A DNA stretch of 64,000 bases from Lycocorax pyrrhopterus obiensis (Eukaryota; Chordata; Aves; Passeriformes; Paradisaeidae). Shown here piece by piece: positions 28,001 through 41,000 of the stretch. The notes below the pieces were generated by a model, which had not been told where the DNA came from, ran no database searches, and saw only the letters and a list, made by a program, of their open reading frames with translations. The position numbers and the translations under genes are program-made. The DNA lies in the NCBI GenBank assembly GCA_014706295.1, contig JACSVZ010000008.1, positions 21,121,659 through 21,185,658 of the forward strand. Direction: 5' to 3'. Numbering within the stretch: the first letter of the stretch is position 1; every line of letters starts with the position of its first letter.

Positions 28001-29787
28001 AGTCATGTCTTGTCATGTCTCCTGCTCTTTCTCTAATGTCTTCTTCCCTCATTCTGACAGGTAATTTAGAAAGCCTGCCACATATCTTCCCTTCATCTCA
28101 TTCAACTGGATGTGAGTGGATTGAAAGACAGAATGTGGTGGAAGAAAGCAATCTATAGTGTGTTTGAGTATTTTAATAAATATTTAAAAATATTTGTATT
28201 GACTTCACAAGGATTTCCTGAGTATTAGCAATGCGGTCCAGACAGAGCACTACCATGATTTTGCGAGAAAATAATATGTGGTTATTTCCTCAAGAGATTT
28301 TTTTTCTATCAATAAATAATGCTTTCCTCTTGTAGTACTATGTAAAATAGACATTTATGCTTAACATATGTTTGCCGGGAGGTAAAATAAATGTTTGATG
28401 GAGTGTTAAAGCAAACATGAAAACTTAGGGAAGCTTAAAACCCCACTAAATTTCTAGATGGATAATAACACCCATAATCTGCAATGATGGATTGCTCAGA
28501 AGAACAGGCAAAACAGACAGGTATCAAACTTGGCGCCTATAAATCAATAAACCCCATAAACTACGGATGATACTTCATCTTAGAATGTGTGGACATATGC
28601 AAAATCTCATTTCTTCACAGAGCTGAGCTACAACACATGCAAGGAGATCAGAGGCCCAAGCACAGATTGTAAATGGTAGGATTAAAGCTGTAGGACTACA
28701 GCCAAAACCACCCTCATCAGTGGGACTTCTTATGCTTACTTACACAGTGGACTGTTAACTGTTCCCTGAATTATTTATTCTGAAATCTGAATAGTTCCTT
28801 AATTAATAAATCCTTAGTTCATCCTGTTGCTTATGAATATAACTTTTGCAGCCATTGGTATACCGGCACTTTTTCACATTTTCACATACTCAGCTTCACA
28901 AAAGAAAGTACTGTCCAAAACCAGAAAAATAACTCATTTTACCAAGTTCAGAGCAGGTTGCTATATTGGGGTTTCATTAAACTGAGTCAAATTGTTGAAC
29001 CATTTGCATTTGTTGTTAAAATGTTCATATTCTTCTAGAAGTCAATAAAAAATGAGAAGTTTTCTAGGGAAAAAAAGAAAGAAAAAACCTAATTGTTTCA
29101 GATGCAAATATATCCAATCTACAAATGTATAAGCAAGATTTAATTTTATCTTCTTTTTCCAACTTTCCAAACCACCATTCTCCTTTCACATGCTCTGTGT
29201 TCTGCTGATTTACTGTGCTTCTCTCAAATTTTTTAAGAATTTATTTTATATTCGATTTTCATTCCTTTATTTTGTATTTTTGTTAATTTGGTTTATGAAC
29301 TTCAGTGGAATGTAATTCTTTATACTAGAATCGAAGTTTAACTTCCAAAATCACATTTTCCTCTTAAGTTAAAACTGGGAAAAGTACAAAAAAATCCTTA
29401 TTATACTTAATCTTTAAAAACTCAGGAGAATCAAAAAGGAAATCTCTGAGGGTTTACTGTTTTTAAAAAGATACTAATTCTTCTCTAAAGCAATGATTTA
29501 ATATGTCAGACCTTTTGAGTTTTTCTTTAATCAGGGATCAGGCTTTTTTACTTTCCAGCAACCACAGACATAATGACTCAGCTTGACAATGTTTACAGTA
29601 GACTATATTTAGGCTGTAATATGGTTTTGAGATATGAAGTGAGCTGCAAAAAGAATCTAAGAGGCTCTCTGATCAACAATGAGAAATTTTCCACAAGATA
29701 ACTCTAAGTCATCTGCAAAGTGGAGCTCTTTTGACCACCTACGCAATTCACTTCTTCACGTGCTAAAATTTAACTAGACTTTGCAGG
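22001..29787. other. Intergenic, no gene seen
   Basis: AT-rich sequence with only short open frames and no recognisable coding exon. It holds an exact 11-bp tandem duplication (AGCTATTTTAC at 25785-25795 and 25796-25806) and an A-rich run near 29068-29088. Old, unrecognisable repeat remnants are likely. Confidence 0.6.
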
Positions 29788-29905
29788 CTGAAGGATTATA
29801 AAGCCAAAAGAGACTATTTGGCTCATTCCCACTGACCTCCAGAACAGGCTGGAGACCTTTGCTGAATAAATCACAATTCCAAGGATAAAAGTCTTTTCAG
29901 TCAGG
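29788..29905 (-). mobile_element. Ancient CR1 LINE 3' end, antisense
   Basis: The + strand reads like the reverse complement of the 3' terminus of an old amniote CR1 subfamily. It has an AGGATT-TAAAGCCA-AAGAGAC block, then a CTGACCTCC block, then an AACAGGCTGGAGACC block in the expected order and spacing. Divergence is high, so this is a remnant, much older than the copy at 403-742. The comparison is with a consensus recalled from memory; the boundaries are approximate. Confidence 0.5.
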
Positions 29906-29989
29906 TGTCCACTGTGGCTGTAAAATTCTGGTGATGACCTGTACCCTTGGTACGACTGACCCAGTGTTTCACAACTACCCCGTTCAAAT

Positions 29990-30560
29990 GCCTTCCTTAC
30001 CTGAAGCCTCATACCAGCTAAAACCAGTCCCTGAGCTTATTCTGCGCCCAGGGTCCCGGTCAGGCCCGTGGTGTGGCCATGTCTCTGTGGGCTGTGCCGG
30101 CCCGATGGCCAAGGCAGGGGCTGCTGGCTGAGCATGAGGGAGGCCAGAGTGGCCTCTGGTGTTTGGCACCACGAAAAAATGGCTCACTGTGCTCCAGGGG
30201 CTGCCTCACAGGCTGCTGCCGCACATGCGTGCGAGCCAGGATGTGAGCAGTCTATGCAGAAGGTATTTTTTTTCTTCCCCCCCCTCCTCCCTGCCCTTAG
30301 AAACAAGGATTTGAGTATTGTCCTTCCTGCCCTGAGGTGCCAGGGCAAAGCTGGTGCCTTTACAACATTCAGCAGTGTGGGTGGTGTTGACACAGCCACG
30401 ACTGAATCCCTGTCAGGACCTGGCCTGGCCGTGGCTCTTCTTTGGAGACCATCTGCTGTCTGATCCTTCCCAGGAAAACTGTGCCCATGTGCAGGAGCCA
30501 ACGAAACAGAGCTCCCATTAAACACCCACCTGGGGACCTTGTGGTCTGGGTGGAGCCCAG
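29990..30560. other. GC-rich block of unknown origin
   Basis: GC content rises sharply here compared with the AT-rich flanks. I count about nine CpGs in 30040-30240, fewer than base composition would predict, so it is not a convincing CpG island. A C/T-only tract at 30265-30297 ends in CTTAG, resembling a strong splice acceptor. Overlapping open frames exist on both strands (30068-30463 +, 30184-30525 -), which usually means stop-poor GC-rich sequence. The + frame opens with GTG, and I recognise no protein. It could be a repeat family I do not know, or a decayed promoter. Confidence 0.45.
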
Positions 30561-31210
30561 GAAGGATTGTTGGCCATTGTAGCTGTATTTTAGGATTTCT
30601 GATTGACCTTTAATTAGTCAGCAAGTTACAGAGTATGTCCCCAAATCATGAATGTAAGTCTACTTTGTGAGACTGTCAGTTAAATTTAACTGAGAACCTA
30701 AGGCATATAATGGTAGAAAGGGATTCCATGTAATAGACTGGCTGCTGAAGGACACACTTGCCAGAGGTGCCCAAAGGAAGTGTGGGCTAGCTGTTAATAC
30801 CAATACCCAAAAGTTCAACTTCTCCATCTCTGAACCCGTTTCCAACAAAGTATTTTAGCACCTTCACAACTGGGGAATATTCTGAGTCACTAACCCATAA
30901 CACTCCAGTCTCTCACATACATGGCTAATTTTCCATGGCAAGCAGTGCAGATATTTGGAAATCAAATAATGTGCACTTCAAGTAGTATAATAAGCACACT
31001 GAGAGCTCCCTTTATGGTTCACCAAAATTAAAATTTAGACAGTGTTCTCTCTGCCTTGATTTCACCTTTGGAAGTAATCATGCTCGTAATTAATTCTAAA
31101 GGGGCTTAATATTTAGGCAGAAACAATCTGTAAAAACTGAATGGACTGATCTCCAAAAAGGACAACAAGGAAAAACATTCTCAGGTAAAATGAAAAGAGA
31201 GTACTTGTGC

Positions 31211-31241
31211 TTTTGTTTGTTTGTTTGTTTCTGTTTTGTTT
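31211..31241. repeat. (TTTG)n microsatellite
   Basis: Four uninterrupted TTTG units followed by an imperfect continuation. It is a likely length polymorphism. Confidence 0.8.
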
Positions 31242-32153
31242 AACATAAGAAGTGAGTAATAGCATAGTTATCTACTTTGCATACTTGTATTTACCTGTAC
31301 TTTCAGGAGTTTTAATATTCGGACTTAAAATGGCCGTGGTTAAAAGACCTGTGTCTATACTTGAGCTTGATTAGCATTTTTACTCTGCAGCTGATGATGA
31401 GAAAACTCAGCTGTTGCTTAAAGTTCTGTCAGGGTCATGATGACCACTTTCTGGGAATGATAATATATGAATAACCTTCTTAGACTAATACTAATTTACT
31501 TTGTAGAGTTTCTGCTGTAAATTATTTTCTGAGCCACTTAGGATTGCTCTCAGCCAACTGCATACATGGCAAAAGGTTAATTGTTTGTGAAAGACAAAGA
31601 AAAGGGCACCTCTGTGACTCCCAGCAGAAATTAAGAAAATAATGAAGCCTTTCTATGGGAATTCATTTACTTCACATGTGATGTACCAACTGCAAAACTT
31701 ATACAATATTCAAACATATACTTTCAAGAGCAGTGTTTGACAGAGCATACATTCATATAAAATAATGGCATGGATTTCTGCTTTGTTAGTAAGCCTGGCT
31801 AGAAAGAGATGCGATAATTTAAATTTGTCATTTTTGAGAGGAATTATAGCATGGATACGTACAAAATGCATGTATTTCCTATGCTGATCGAGGCAGGCTG
31901 GGGTGTTCAAATTACCCTACAGAGAGCAGGAAATTGTACTTACATACATGGCAGCCTCTATCAGACAAATAAGGTTTGCATAATTATTGTGGCATAAAAT
32001 ATTTATGTGGCATATAATTACCAGAAGAGATGTGAATTTCCATTTGCAGCCAACAAATAACAAAAGGAACTGCATGTGATGCCACACAGTGATGTAGAAC
32101 TTAGTTAGATCTGATTTTTAATGAAGACTTTATAGAAACTTTTTCATTTATTT

Positions 32154-32193
32154 TAAGGCATTCGTAATTTTTTTTTTAAGGCATTACGTAATT
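32154..32193. repeat. Imperfect local duplication
   Basis: TAAGGCATTCGTAATT at 32154-32169 recurs as TAAGGCATTACGTAATT at 32177-32193, one inserted base apart, separated by a T run. It is most simply a small tandem duplication. Confidence 0.65.
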
Positions 32194-35100
32194 CGTAACA
32201 TTGTCTCTTCTGTTTCTGACTTCCTTAATGAAAAATTTATTTACAGAGGTGTTGGGTGAAGGACTCTGGAAACAAAATAAAAATTATTTGAGAACATGTG
32301 TAAAAAAACTTTTGAAATGAAAGACGTAATTGGGACCTTATCTAGAAATTATTTCTTCGTTCTTCACCCAAGTTACTTCTCTTCAAGGAACAGTCACTTC
32401 CTACTCCTTCTTATTACTGTTTGGGGTTACACTTCCGCTGTTCAGGCATCTAGAGTTAATTGTGTAAACAGAGCTGTGATCAATCAGATTTGATGAGTCT
32501 TATGTAAAGAGTTCGCATGTGAGGAAAAACACAGGTTTTAGCAATTCGGAATTGTAGATAATTGTGGGATTTTTTTTACTTGTGTGTATTTATGCATACT
32601 ATTCTGTAAAAAAAAAATGTCTGAAATGTGTGATACATTATAAAGAGCAGAAAAAATATTTTTGAATATGTACGGGGTAGGGAAATAAAAAGTTAGAAAA
32701 TTAGCATGTGGGAAAACTAGTGGTCAAAATGAGGTAGAAGAAAAAACCTATGTTTTGGTGGTAAAAATTATGCTGATGATTTCATTTCGCAGAGCTGAAA
32801 TGATTGGGCAGGTTAAAACCTGGGCTTTGGGTAGCTTTTAAGGTGCATTGTACATTTATCTTGTATAACTTAACGCTATGATTTCTTGGTCATCAGTGTC
32901 TAACCATGTCCTGGGTGAAATGTCAAATTCAGTGAATTCAGTGGGTGTTTTCTCATTCCATTAAAGACAGGCTAGACTTCATTCTTACATGTATTTGCTT
33001 CTTTACTAGTGCTCGTTAACCATGAGAAGGAAACATTTTATAATGGAAAACTCATCTTGCTTTCTTCATAATTACCATTTCCAGCTGTTGCTGGTTCTCT
33101 AAATTGGCAGTCATGACCTTTCCTTGTAGGATAGGCCAGAAGTTCCTCCTATTACCAAGAGTGGTAGAATCAGCAATACCCATGGCCAGAATTTCTATTG
33201 CCTTGAAAGCTCCTTAGTAAGTGAGTAACATTTGAGTAGATGTTGTTATCACTGTTGTGCAGATAAAGAAAATTCTGTAGAAAGCAACATATTCTGTTAA
33301 GAGCAAAACCCACACAGAACTTTCAATCAATTTCTCCATGGTTGGAAAGGAAAAATGAATCATCGCTAAATTAGAGGCAGCAGAGAGAAGCTCTAACACC
33401 AATTGTTTTTACTGGAATTTGACAAGGAATCATGTCATACCAGTTTGAAGTGACAAAGGTATTATTTCCTGGACCAATTTTCATTTGAAAAACTGATTTA
33501 AAGTAATTCTGGAGAATCAAATGGAGAAGACCTTTAGGGTAGTACAAGTGTCTGATTTCCTAGCTGTAACCTATACAAGCACTAGTCTGAAAGAAGTTTT
33601 ACACCTTTAGGTGTGCTGACAAATTTTTCTTCTTTATGAAGCTCAATAAATGAAAGTTTTAGTTCTAGGTGTTCTGAAACATATTTCTGACCATATGGGA
33701 GAGCATAATCATTGCAGGAGAGCTGAACATCACCACCAAATGTTTAGAACGAACAGAAGAAACTAGGAAATATATTTTTCTCATGGAAGTGATACCTACC
33801 AACTCCCTGGAGAGAGAGGTTGGAATCCTTTACGGTTGGGATCCATGGAGTCATACTGTAGAGGGGACAGTGTTTAAAGGGTTGCTTTTGCTCCCATGTA
33901 AATAGAAAGGAAATTAAATTGTTGTTACAGTCAATAGTTATGATTGCAGTACACTTCTTTTGTAGTTAAAGTTGCATGCAGGAGACAAATTACTAAATAG
34001 ATGGTGATTTCTTTCTACAGTTGAGACTGGCTTCAAATTTTCCCACAGCCTTCTGTTGAAGCATCCAGGTTACACAAAAACAATGAATTTGGCAAGCTGA
34101 CAGTACTTGGACTTTTTTTGGCAAATGGTTTCAGTCGTACAGTTGTTCTGCCTTCTGCAGGCAGGTCTGGCTCACATACCCCTGTTTGAAATATGGTTTG
34201 TGAAAAATACTAAGCTTTAGAGTAGAATAGAAACTATGTGATGAGTATTTTGATTTTTGGCATGTGAATAGACGCAGTTTGGCAGTGTCTATAATTGAAA
34301 TGAAGGAAGAAGGTTCACATAAACACTCAGAGAGAAAAAGACCTATAGAAATCTGCAAACCTGTGTATGTAGCAATTCCTACTGTGAAGATAACTTAGGA
34401 GAAACTGGAATGATAAAAAAAGATAAATAATTACAGTATTCAATTGTTATGAGTCTAAAAGAGTAAACAAATACATAGTAAGAACACCCATTTCATTTAG
34501 ATTTTTTTTGTTTTTCTTCTTGACAAATTGATGACATTAAAGCTTTCAGCACTTTGTTTCATATTTAGCTCACGTAACTCCAACTAGATCTGAAATATGA
34601 ATCTAAAAGGTCTGCTTTCTTTTAAAATTTTAAAAATGTTCTGGCTTGAGTTGTTAAGATGCTTGGAGAAGGTGACTTTTCTGCACGTATTTAGACACTA
34701 TTTTGTTCTGGTTTTTTTGCAATTATTATTATTATTAAGCCATTGTTGCTTTTTTCAAAGAAAAAGTTAGATTTAGAGAAGTCTCTGTAGATGTGTAGTC
34801 TTGAAGATTGTCCTCTTCTGTTTTCACAGGTTAATTTCCATTGTAAGGTTCCTTTTTAAGGAGAATTATAATGCTAATGAGCCATACATTGTAATTCTTC
34901 TTTAACAAAGAATAATAACTATTTCTTATCATGACAAAGTAAAACTATTAGTCAAATAATACCATTTAAAAGAATAATAACCCTTATTTATAAATGCACA
35001 TTGAATAAAACATCAATAAAATTGTCACCAAAAAAGAACAAAGAGGACATAATAACATTCTTCATTGCATTTGATTAATCTGCCTTCAACAAAATTTGTA

Positions 35101-35778
35101 TTTTAGACTAAGTTTGTTTAGACTTAGAATATTTTAAGCTACACATGTTATATTTTGGTGCATTCTGCTTTTTTAGATATGCCAGGTTATTAGGAAAACT
35201 GCTTTCTTTTTATTAAGACTTTTTAACACAAAGGAAGTGATTTTGTAAAAATACACCTGCATTAAGATACATTTAAGGTTGGCTTTTGCGACTTAAAAAA
35301 TACAGGGACTCTGTTTTCATCTGTTCCTCAGTTTAAGACTCTAGAAATATTTAGAGAATCTTTCTGGTTTAGGGGTTGGAGTCACTCTACCAAACATAAT
35401 TTTACATTTCTGTTTGTTTTAGAATATACTTCACTTTATTCTTAGCAGAATTCATTCTTTTATCTGTATTTTGCTTAACAAAGAGAAGGGAGGATGTTTA
35501 GGTTTTCAATTTAACTAACCAGTTTACAATTACATCATTACAATCATGAGTGCAGTTGGACCAGCGTAGTGCATTATGTTCTTACGAAGACCACAAGTCT
35601 TAGGCAAATGTGGTGGGTTGAAGGCTTACAAACAGCAGTAATTTTAAAAGTGATTTATATTGGTGTAGCAATGACATTTGTGTTCATGCTTGAGAATACA
35701 CACGCAGCATGAGAGGCCACAGCTATGCACGCCGTGGTGTTCTGTGTCAGGCTGAAGCAATTCTGAGGCCAGAATGAG

Positions 35779-35799
35779 GGGAAAGGAAAGGAAAGGAAC
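35779..35799. repeat. (GGAAA)n simple repeat
   Basis: Short pentanucleotide run of GGAAA units with one interruption, inside a locally GC-richer patch (about 35700-35930). Confidence 0.7.
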
Positions 35800-37501
35800 G
35801 TTGTCTGCGTGTTGAGGTAAACATGTCCAATGCACCCCTGGGTGCTTCCAACAGGGCTGACCCTCTGCAAGGTTCTGGGCAAGGGGTGGCCTAGGAGATG
35901 AGGGGAAGGCATGTGGTAACAAACTGCAACCCTTTGGCTAAAAGAGTAACTCCACTGGAAGCTTCCAGACGTAACAGAGCTGTGATCACTTCAGGTGGAT
36001 AAGGAGAAGAACTTTCCAGTTATAACTCTGCGTGGAATTAGTTCTGTATAGAAAACCCTCAGCTCGCTCAGCCGCTACTATGCATTTGCATAAACTGTTC
36101 TAGTTTCAAACAATCAGAAAAATATTTGAGGAGATATTTCTGTAGGTGTTTATACAGAAATTCAACGAAGGTTTCAATAAAGACTTATGGTCTAGTGGAT
36201 CAATTTCTTTAGTCACTTTCTCTAATCCACTATAAATGTGATATTAGAATTAAAATTAGAATTCTATCAGAATTAACTTGAGCATTAGAACACTATATTG
36301 GGAAGCATTATAAAGTTTTTTTATCAGATTAAAGAAAACAAGATAGGCAAGTTTGCACAAAACGCCTGTTTAAGTAATAGTTTGTCAACTTCTGGAAATG
36401 TTCAAATATTTTCTTGTAAATTTTTTAGTACAGCTGTCTTTCATGTTTGGAGGTTAAGTTGGATTTTACAGATGCTGGATGAATTAGTTAATATGTGCAT
36501 TGTTACAACTTGCATGTCCTGGTATTAATAAAAGTAGTGTTATATGGGGGATAAGAAATGCATTGTTGTTGTAAAGAGAATAATTAATATGGCATGCACA
36601 CACTATTTTTCCTTTCAAGAGCAGCTAGGAGAGACTTGTTGCTTCTTGGAAGTTGTATGACATGATTTATGCTTGCTTGTTTCTGAAATGCTTGGGCAAT
36701 AATAAATATTATAATGTATTTGTCTGTAACTTTGAATACTCAAACAATGCTTTATTCATAAATGGAAATTTTATTCTAAAAGTAAAAGCACACAAAAATT
36801 ATATCAGCAGGTATTCTAAATATTTGGAAATATTGTATGTGAAGAGTAGTTACAAATAATCTCTTTTGTGGTTAGAGGTATGGCCATAAATTGGTTTGTG
36901 GTACAGTGAAGCCTATTCATTTTCTCCAGACATGGCAAATTCTATATTCTTGGTAAATATTTCATATTAAAAATCTGTAAATACTTTTGCCATTGGTGGA
37001 AGTAGATGGGAACATTTCTAAACATCTGTTTTATTAGAGGTATTTAATTTTTTGAAATCTGTAGGTATATAATCTATATTGTTCAAAACTACTAAAGATT
37101 AAGCCTTCTTCCTAGAAATGGAAAATATAATGGGAGAAATCCCTTGTTCATGGACAGATATGTCTGAATTTACTTATTGTTAGTATTTTTAGTATTCCTC
37201 CTGTAATACCAGGGGTAGCAGAGTGTTACTGACTTTATTAGTTTCAAAACAGTGCAGTTTGCCAGTGAACATGCTGAGAAAATCACAGCTTTGATAATGA
37301 AAGCTGGAAAGACAAATGCTGCAATTTCCAATAACACATTTATGGTTTGTACGTGGCTAGAGATTTTCACACATTACAGTCTTTGTAAGTGCTTCACATG
37401 TGCCTCTAACATACTTTTGTTAGTATTCCATATTCTAAGCTTAACATAAGCAGGATAATCCTAAATAGTCATGGCTGTGTCTCTACATATAAGAACATAG
37501 C

Positions 37502-37547
37502 TATACAGAATATTTCATATTCTGCCTATCACTGAATATTCTGTATA
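37502..37547. repeat. Perfect 13-bp inverted repeat
   Basis: TATACAGAATATT at 37502-37514 is the exact reverse complement of AATATTCTGTATA at 37535-37547, with a 20-base spacer. It is the longest perfect short hairpin I noticed. It lies in very AT-rich DNA, where such matches arise more readily, so a structural role is only a possibility. Confidence 0.7.
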
Positions 37548-39960
37548 TAGTATATCATTCTGTACCGCAGTATATTAAATTATATGCACACTATGATTCT
37601 TGACTTTTTTTCTGTATAATCCCACGGCTCTTCTAAAAAAATTAAGACAGTATATAGCAATGTAAGTGTTATAATACTTCACAGGCCCGCATCAGCTTCA
37701 TAAAATGGGTTAAAACGTATTTGAATTCAGAACCGTATTTGAGCGTCCTAACTGCTGGGGGGGACCTCTTGCTTTCATGAGGTTTCATTTCTAATGGCAG
37801 AAATCAGTTGTCATCTAATTTTAGGCTATGCTCAAAATAAAGCTGTGTGTTAGATTTTTATTTCTGACTTGTAAAGAAAAAACTATAGGAGTGAGCTTTG
37901 ATCTGCAGAATGGAATTCTTACATGTCTCTGTTCCATGATCTCTGCAATTCACAATGCATTTCTCTCACCTACACATTTTCTTTTTTAATTTATCTTTGT
38001 TTACAGACTGTTACAAAGAAAGCAAGCAAGAACTGTTCTGACATATGCTTTAGGGCCTCCGCTACTTTGATGTGGTATGGGAACTGCTTATTTACCGCAA
38101 GACTGGGTTATTAGTTGATTGGTCACAACCAGAGAGACCTGTGGTTTCTAGAACACATCTACAGGAGAAAGTTCACAGTACTAAATCGACCTGGAAAATT
38201 CTAAAGGCCAGGGATAATAGACTATTTGTACCTGGGTAAAAAGGCTGAGATAAAAATGGCATGTTAGCCAAAACCCATTTATTTCTGACCAAAGGCAGGA
38301 AAAAAAGTATTTGAAACAGTTTCCAAACAAGTTTGCTCCTCAGGACAGTCTGTATCTTTGCTACTTGATCACCAGTTACCACCACTACCACCATGGCTAG
38401 TTTGTTTTTGTAACTAATGAGGTAAGCAGTTGGCAGTGTAAGTCTGCAATGTATATAAATATATTTGATTTCTTAAAACCACTTTTAAACACATAGTTTA
38501 ATACATTTTATATGCTATTTTTATATATTTAGACGTAAGATGCATTTATTTTTTTTAGTTCGTGTACTCCATGACCCCTTTTATGCGTATTATTCACTCA
38601 GATCAGTTATTACAATGAAATCCACTATGGATAAAAAAGTTTATGCTTACAAAGGGCTTAAATTTAGTTGTGTTTGTTAAATAGCCATTCTTTCCTGCCT
38701 CTGGAACAACAGTAAAATGGGTACTGGGTTTTGTTGTGATGTTTTTGCTTTGTTTTTTTCTCCCAATAATTAGTAATATATTCGCTGACAATGTCAAATA
38801 TGATTTGAAAACAAACCCGATCTTTCCAAGAATTTTTTTTACTATCTCTTTTATAATTTTTTCACATAAAAGCAAACAATTTACACGGGCCACTGAAGAA
38901 ATATTTGGTTCACTCGAGCTAGGATTAGAATTTACTGGTGTGTGGCATTGTTTAACAAAAGAATTCGGGAACATGAGCAATTGGGAGATTTTATTTTCAG
39001 GTTCAAGATATATGAAGCAATCCTCTTTGTGCACTTTGTCTGAATCATTTTATGCTGGAGAGCATACATTTTCCCTGTATTAAAGTAGAAACTGCTTATC
39101 TCAGTGGTGAGCAAAGTCTGTGCCTCAAATACAAATGAGTAAGTAAACTGACTTCTGAGGAATGCGTCCCTGTGTTTGCAGTGAAGCCGAGTTCTTGGAG
39201 GAATACACTCAGTCAAAGCTTGTGAAGGGTAGTGTTCTAAAGCCATTTTTTCCTATTCACTTACAGTGCAGATGGTACAAGCATTTATTCTAAACAGAAT
39301 GCATTGTCAGAATAGTCTAGACACGCTATGATCAAGGGACCACAAATGGAAACAATTTGGTGTTGAAAACTTTTTATCTGATTACAGGGATAATGACTTG
39401 AAAATCAACCTGGCAATTTTGCATGATTAGAAAAGTGATGTTCATGTTGATTTCTCATCATGTTTCCAAATAGAAACAGATTTCTGCCCCATACTACATA
39501 TTATTTTTCTCATAGATGACTCTGCATCTCAGTTTCAATCAACAATTTCAGCTATTCCACGCATGGAGCTGTTCTGTTGTTTTGACAGGCAAAGACACAT
39601 CAAAATCTTGTAGTAGTCTCTTTTCCACACCACTGAGTCTATATGAAAAATGGAAATGGAAAAATGAAACCAGAAAATAATATTTAATTTTTAAAGCTTT
39701 TGGTTTACATCAAGTCTGACATTTACGCAAAAATAGACTCCTTAGAGAGGATCTTCATATTGAAATGAACGTGTGTATTTATCGGAATGACTGTCTAATT
39801 TTGAATCCTTAATTTCCAAATTGTGCAAGTACATTTAAGGTTATAGGGCTGCTTCTGGTCCTGGACACTCTTACTGAAAGGAAATAGGTTGACACAGTCT
39901 TATCTATTTTTATCTCTTTGCTTTCTTACAAAGCACTATTAGGACATCGCATGATTCACA

Positions 39961-39995
39961 AAGTTTAATGTGGTATGATAAGTTTAATGTGGTAT
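39961..39995. repeat. 19-bp tandem duplication
   Basis: AAGTTTAATGTGGTAT occurs at 39961-39976 and again at 39980-39995, giving a 19-bp period over almost two units. Confidence 0.8.
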
Positions 39996-40649
39996 ATTAT
40001 AAATAAAATCTTCCCCAATTTTTTTGCCTTTTTTATACTGTTCTCAATACATTTGATGAAAACATTATACTATAGAGTAGACGAGGTGTAGGGGCATCTA
40101 GTCTTAATTCTGTGAGTAAATTTTAGTCAAGGACTTGTCTCAGTAACATTTTCTCCTTCTTGGTCTGAAGATGCCAAGTCAGTACAGGATTCTGTCTTTT
40201 CCCCTTTCCATAAACTATGTATTCAGGTAAGTTTTGCTGAGCTTGTCTGTGTTTTCTGTTGAAAACAAGAATGAAAGCACAAGTGAGAATAAGCATTTGA
40301 TGAAAAAGCTGACTTGAGTTACAGAGACATGGTGACTTTGAAATTTATTTTCTTCCATTTAAGTTTTAGCTTGGGCTTCACTCCGTATCCATCTGAAAAT
40401 TCATCTGCTGGGTAGAAATTACTGAAATCATTTCACCCGAAATGTTTTAACAGTAGAGGCAGGACACCAGCAGAATTCTTCAAAAGTTTGTGTTTGGACC
40501 AGTGGCCTTCAAAAGTGTTCACAAATTGCTTTATGAGGAGTTTTGTTGGCTTTTTTGGTTTACTGGTTATTCAGGGTATTAAAGAAAAAAGGTGATCTAT
40601 TAAGAAATTTCAGAAGAATATAGCAAGGCACAAGGCTGAAAAGTAAAAC

Positions 40650-41000
40650 GATGAAATCCAACCCAGATAAATGTAAAATCATGCAAGAAAGTCAAAAGTC
40701 CTAATGTCACATTCAAAATAATGGGGTCTGAACTGGCCATTGCTACACAGGAGTGAGAACTGGGGTTTATGGTAGGTCCATGAATATGTCAGGCTAACAG
40801 GGAGGAGTAGGGAACAAAACAAAGAACACAAAAGTGCTACACTCTACATCCATGTTTTACCTTGGCAACTATGGGACTCTTCTGCTCCTATTTCAAAAGC
40901 AATCTAGCAGACCTGGAAATGGTTCTGGGAGAGACCGGCAGGATGATCAAAATGATGGAATAACTTCTGCACAAGGAAATGTAGAGAATTTAGGGAAGGG
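40650..41000 (+). mobile_element. Ancient CR1/L3-type LINE coding fragment
   Basis: The sequence follows the 3' coding part of an old amniote CR1-related LINE in sense orientation. Near 40668 GATAAATGTAAAATCATGCA matches the 'aaatg-aa-atgcac' block. Near 40713 the text ATAATGGGGTCTGAACTGGCC matches the 'ATGATGGGGTCTAAATTAGC' block. At about 40911-40965 GGAAATGGTTCTGGGAGAGA and ATGATCAAAATGATGGAA correspond to the 'ggttcagagaagg-caa-aatgat-a-gg-atggaa' block. In the intact element this encodes the C-terminal end of the reverse transcriptase ORF. Frameshifts and indels are evident, so it is dead. The 121-codon open frame at 40834-41199 overlaps it only partly. Consensus is recalled from memory; edges are approximate. 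Confidence 0.6.

Larger units (their letters stand above)
30561..40649. other. Intergenic, no gene seen
   Basis: AT-rich sequence without a recognisable exon. It contains simple repeats at 31211-31241 (TTTG) and 35779-35799 (GGAAA), small duplications at 32154-32193 and 39961-39995, and an inverted repeat at 37502-37547. Overlapping open frames on opposite strands at 38603-39246 have no family motif. Confidence 0.6.

Noticed and set aside
30068..30525. Long overlapping open frames on both strands in the GC-rich block
   Set aside because: The + frame opens with GTG, both strands are open at once, and no domain is recognised; composition explains them.
37485..37500. ATAAGAACATAGC as an antisense start of an L3/CR1 element
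   Set aside because: The match ends after about a dozen bases; the expected following block is absent.
38603..39246. Overlapping open frames of 143 and 115 codons on opposite strands
   Set aside because: Low-complexity hydrophobic and Asn/Lys-rich peptides typical of AT-rich noncoding DNA, with no motif.
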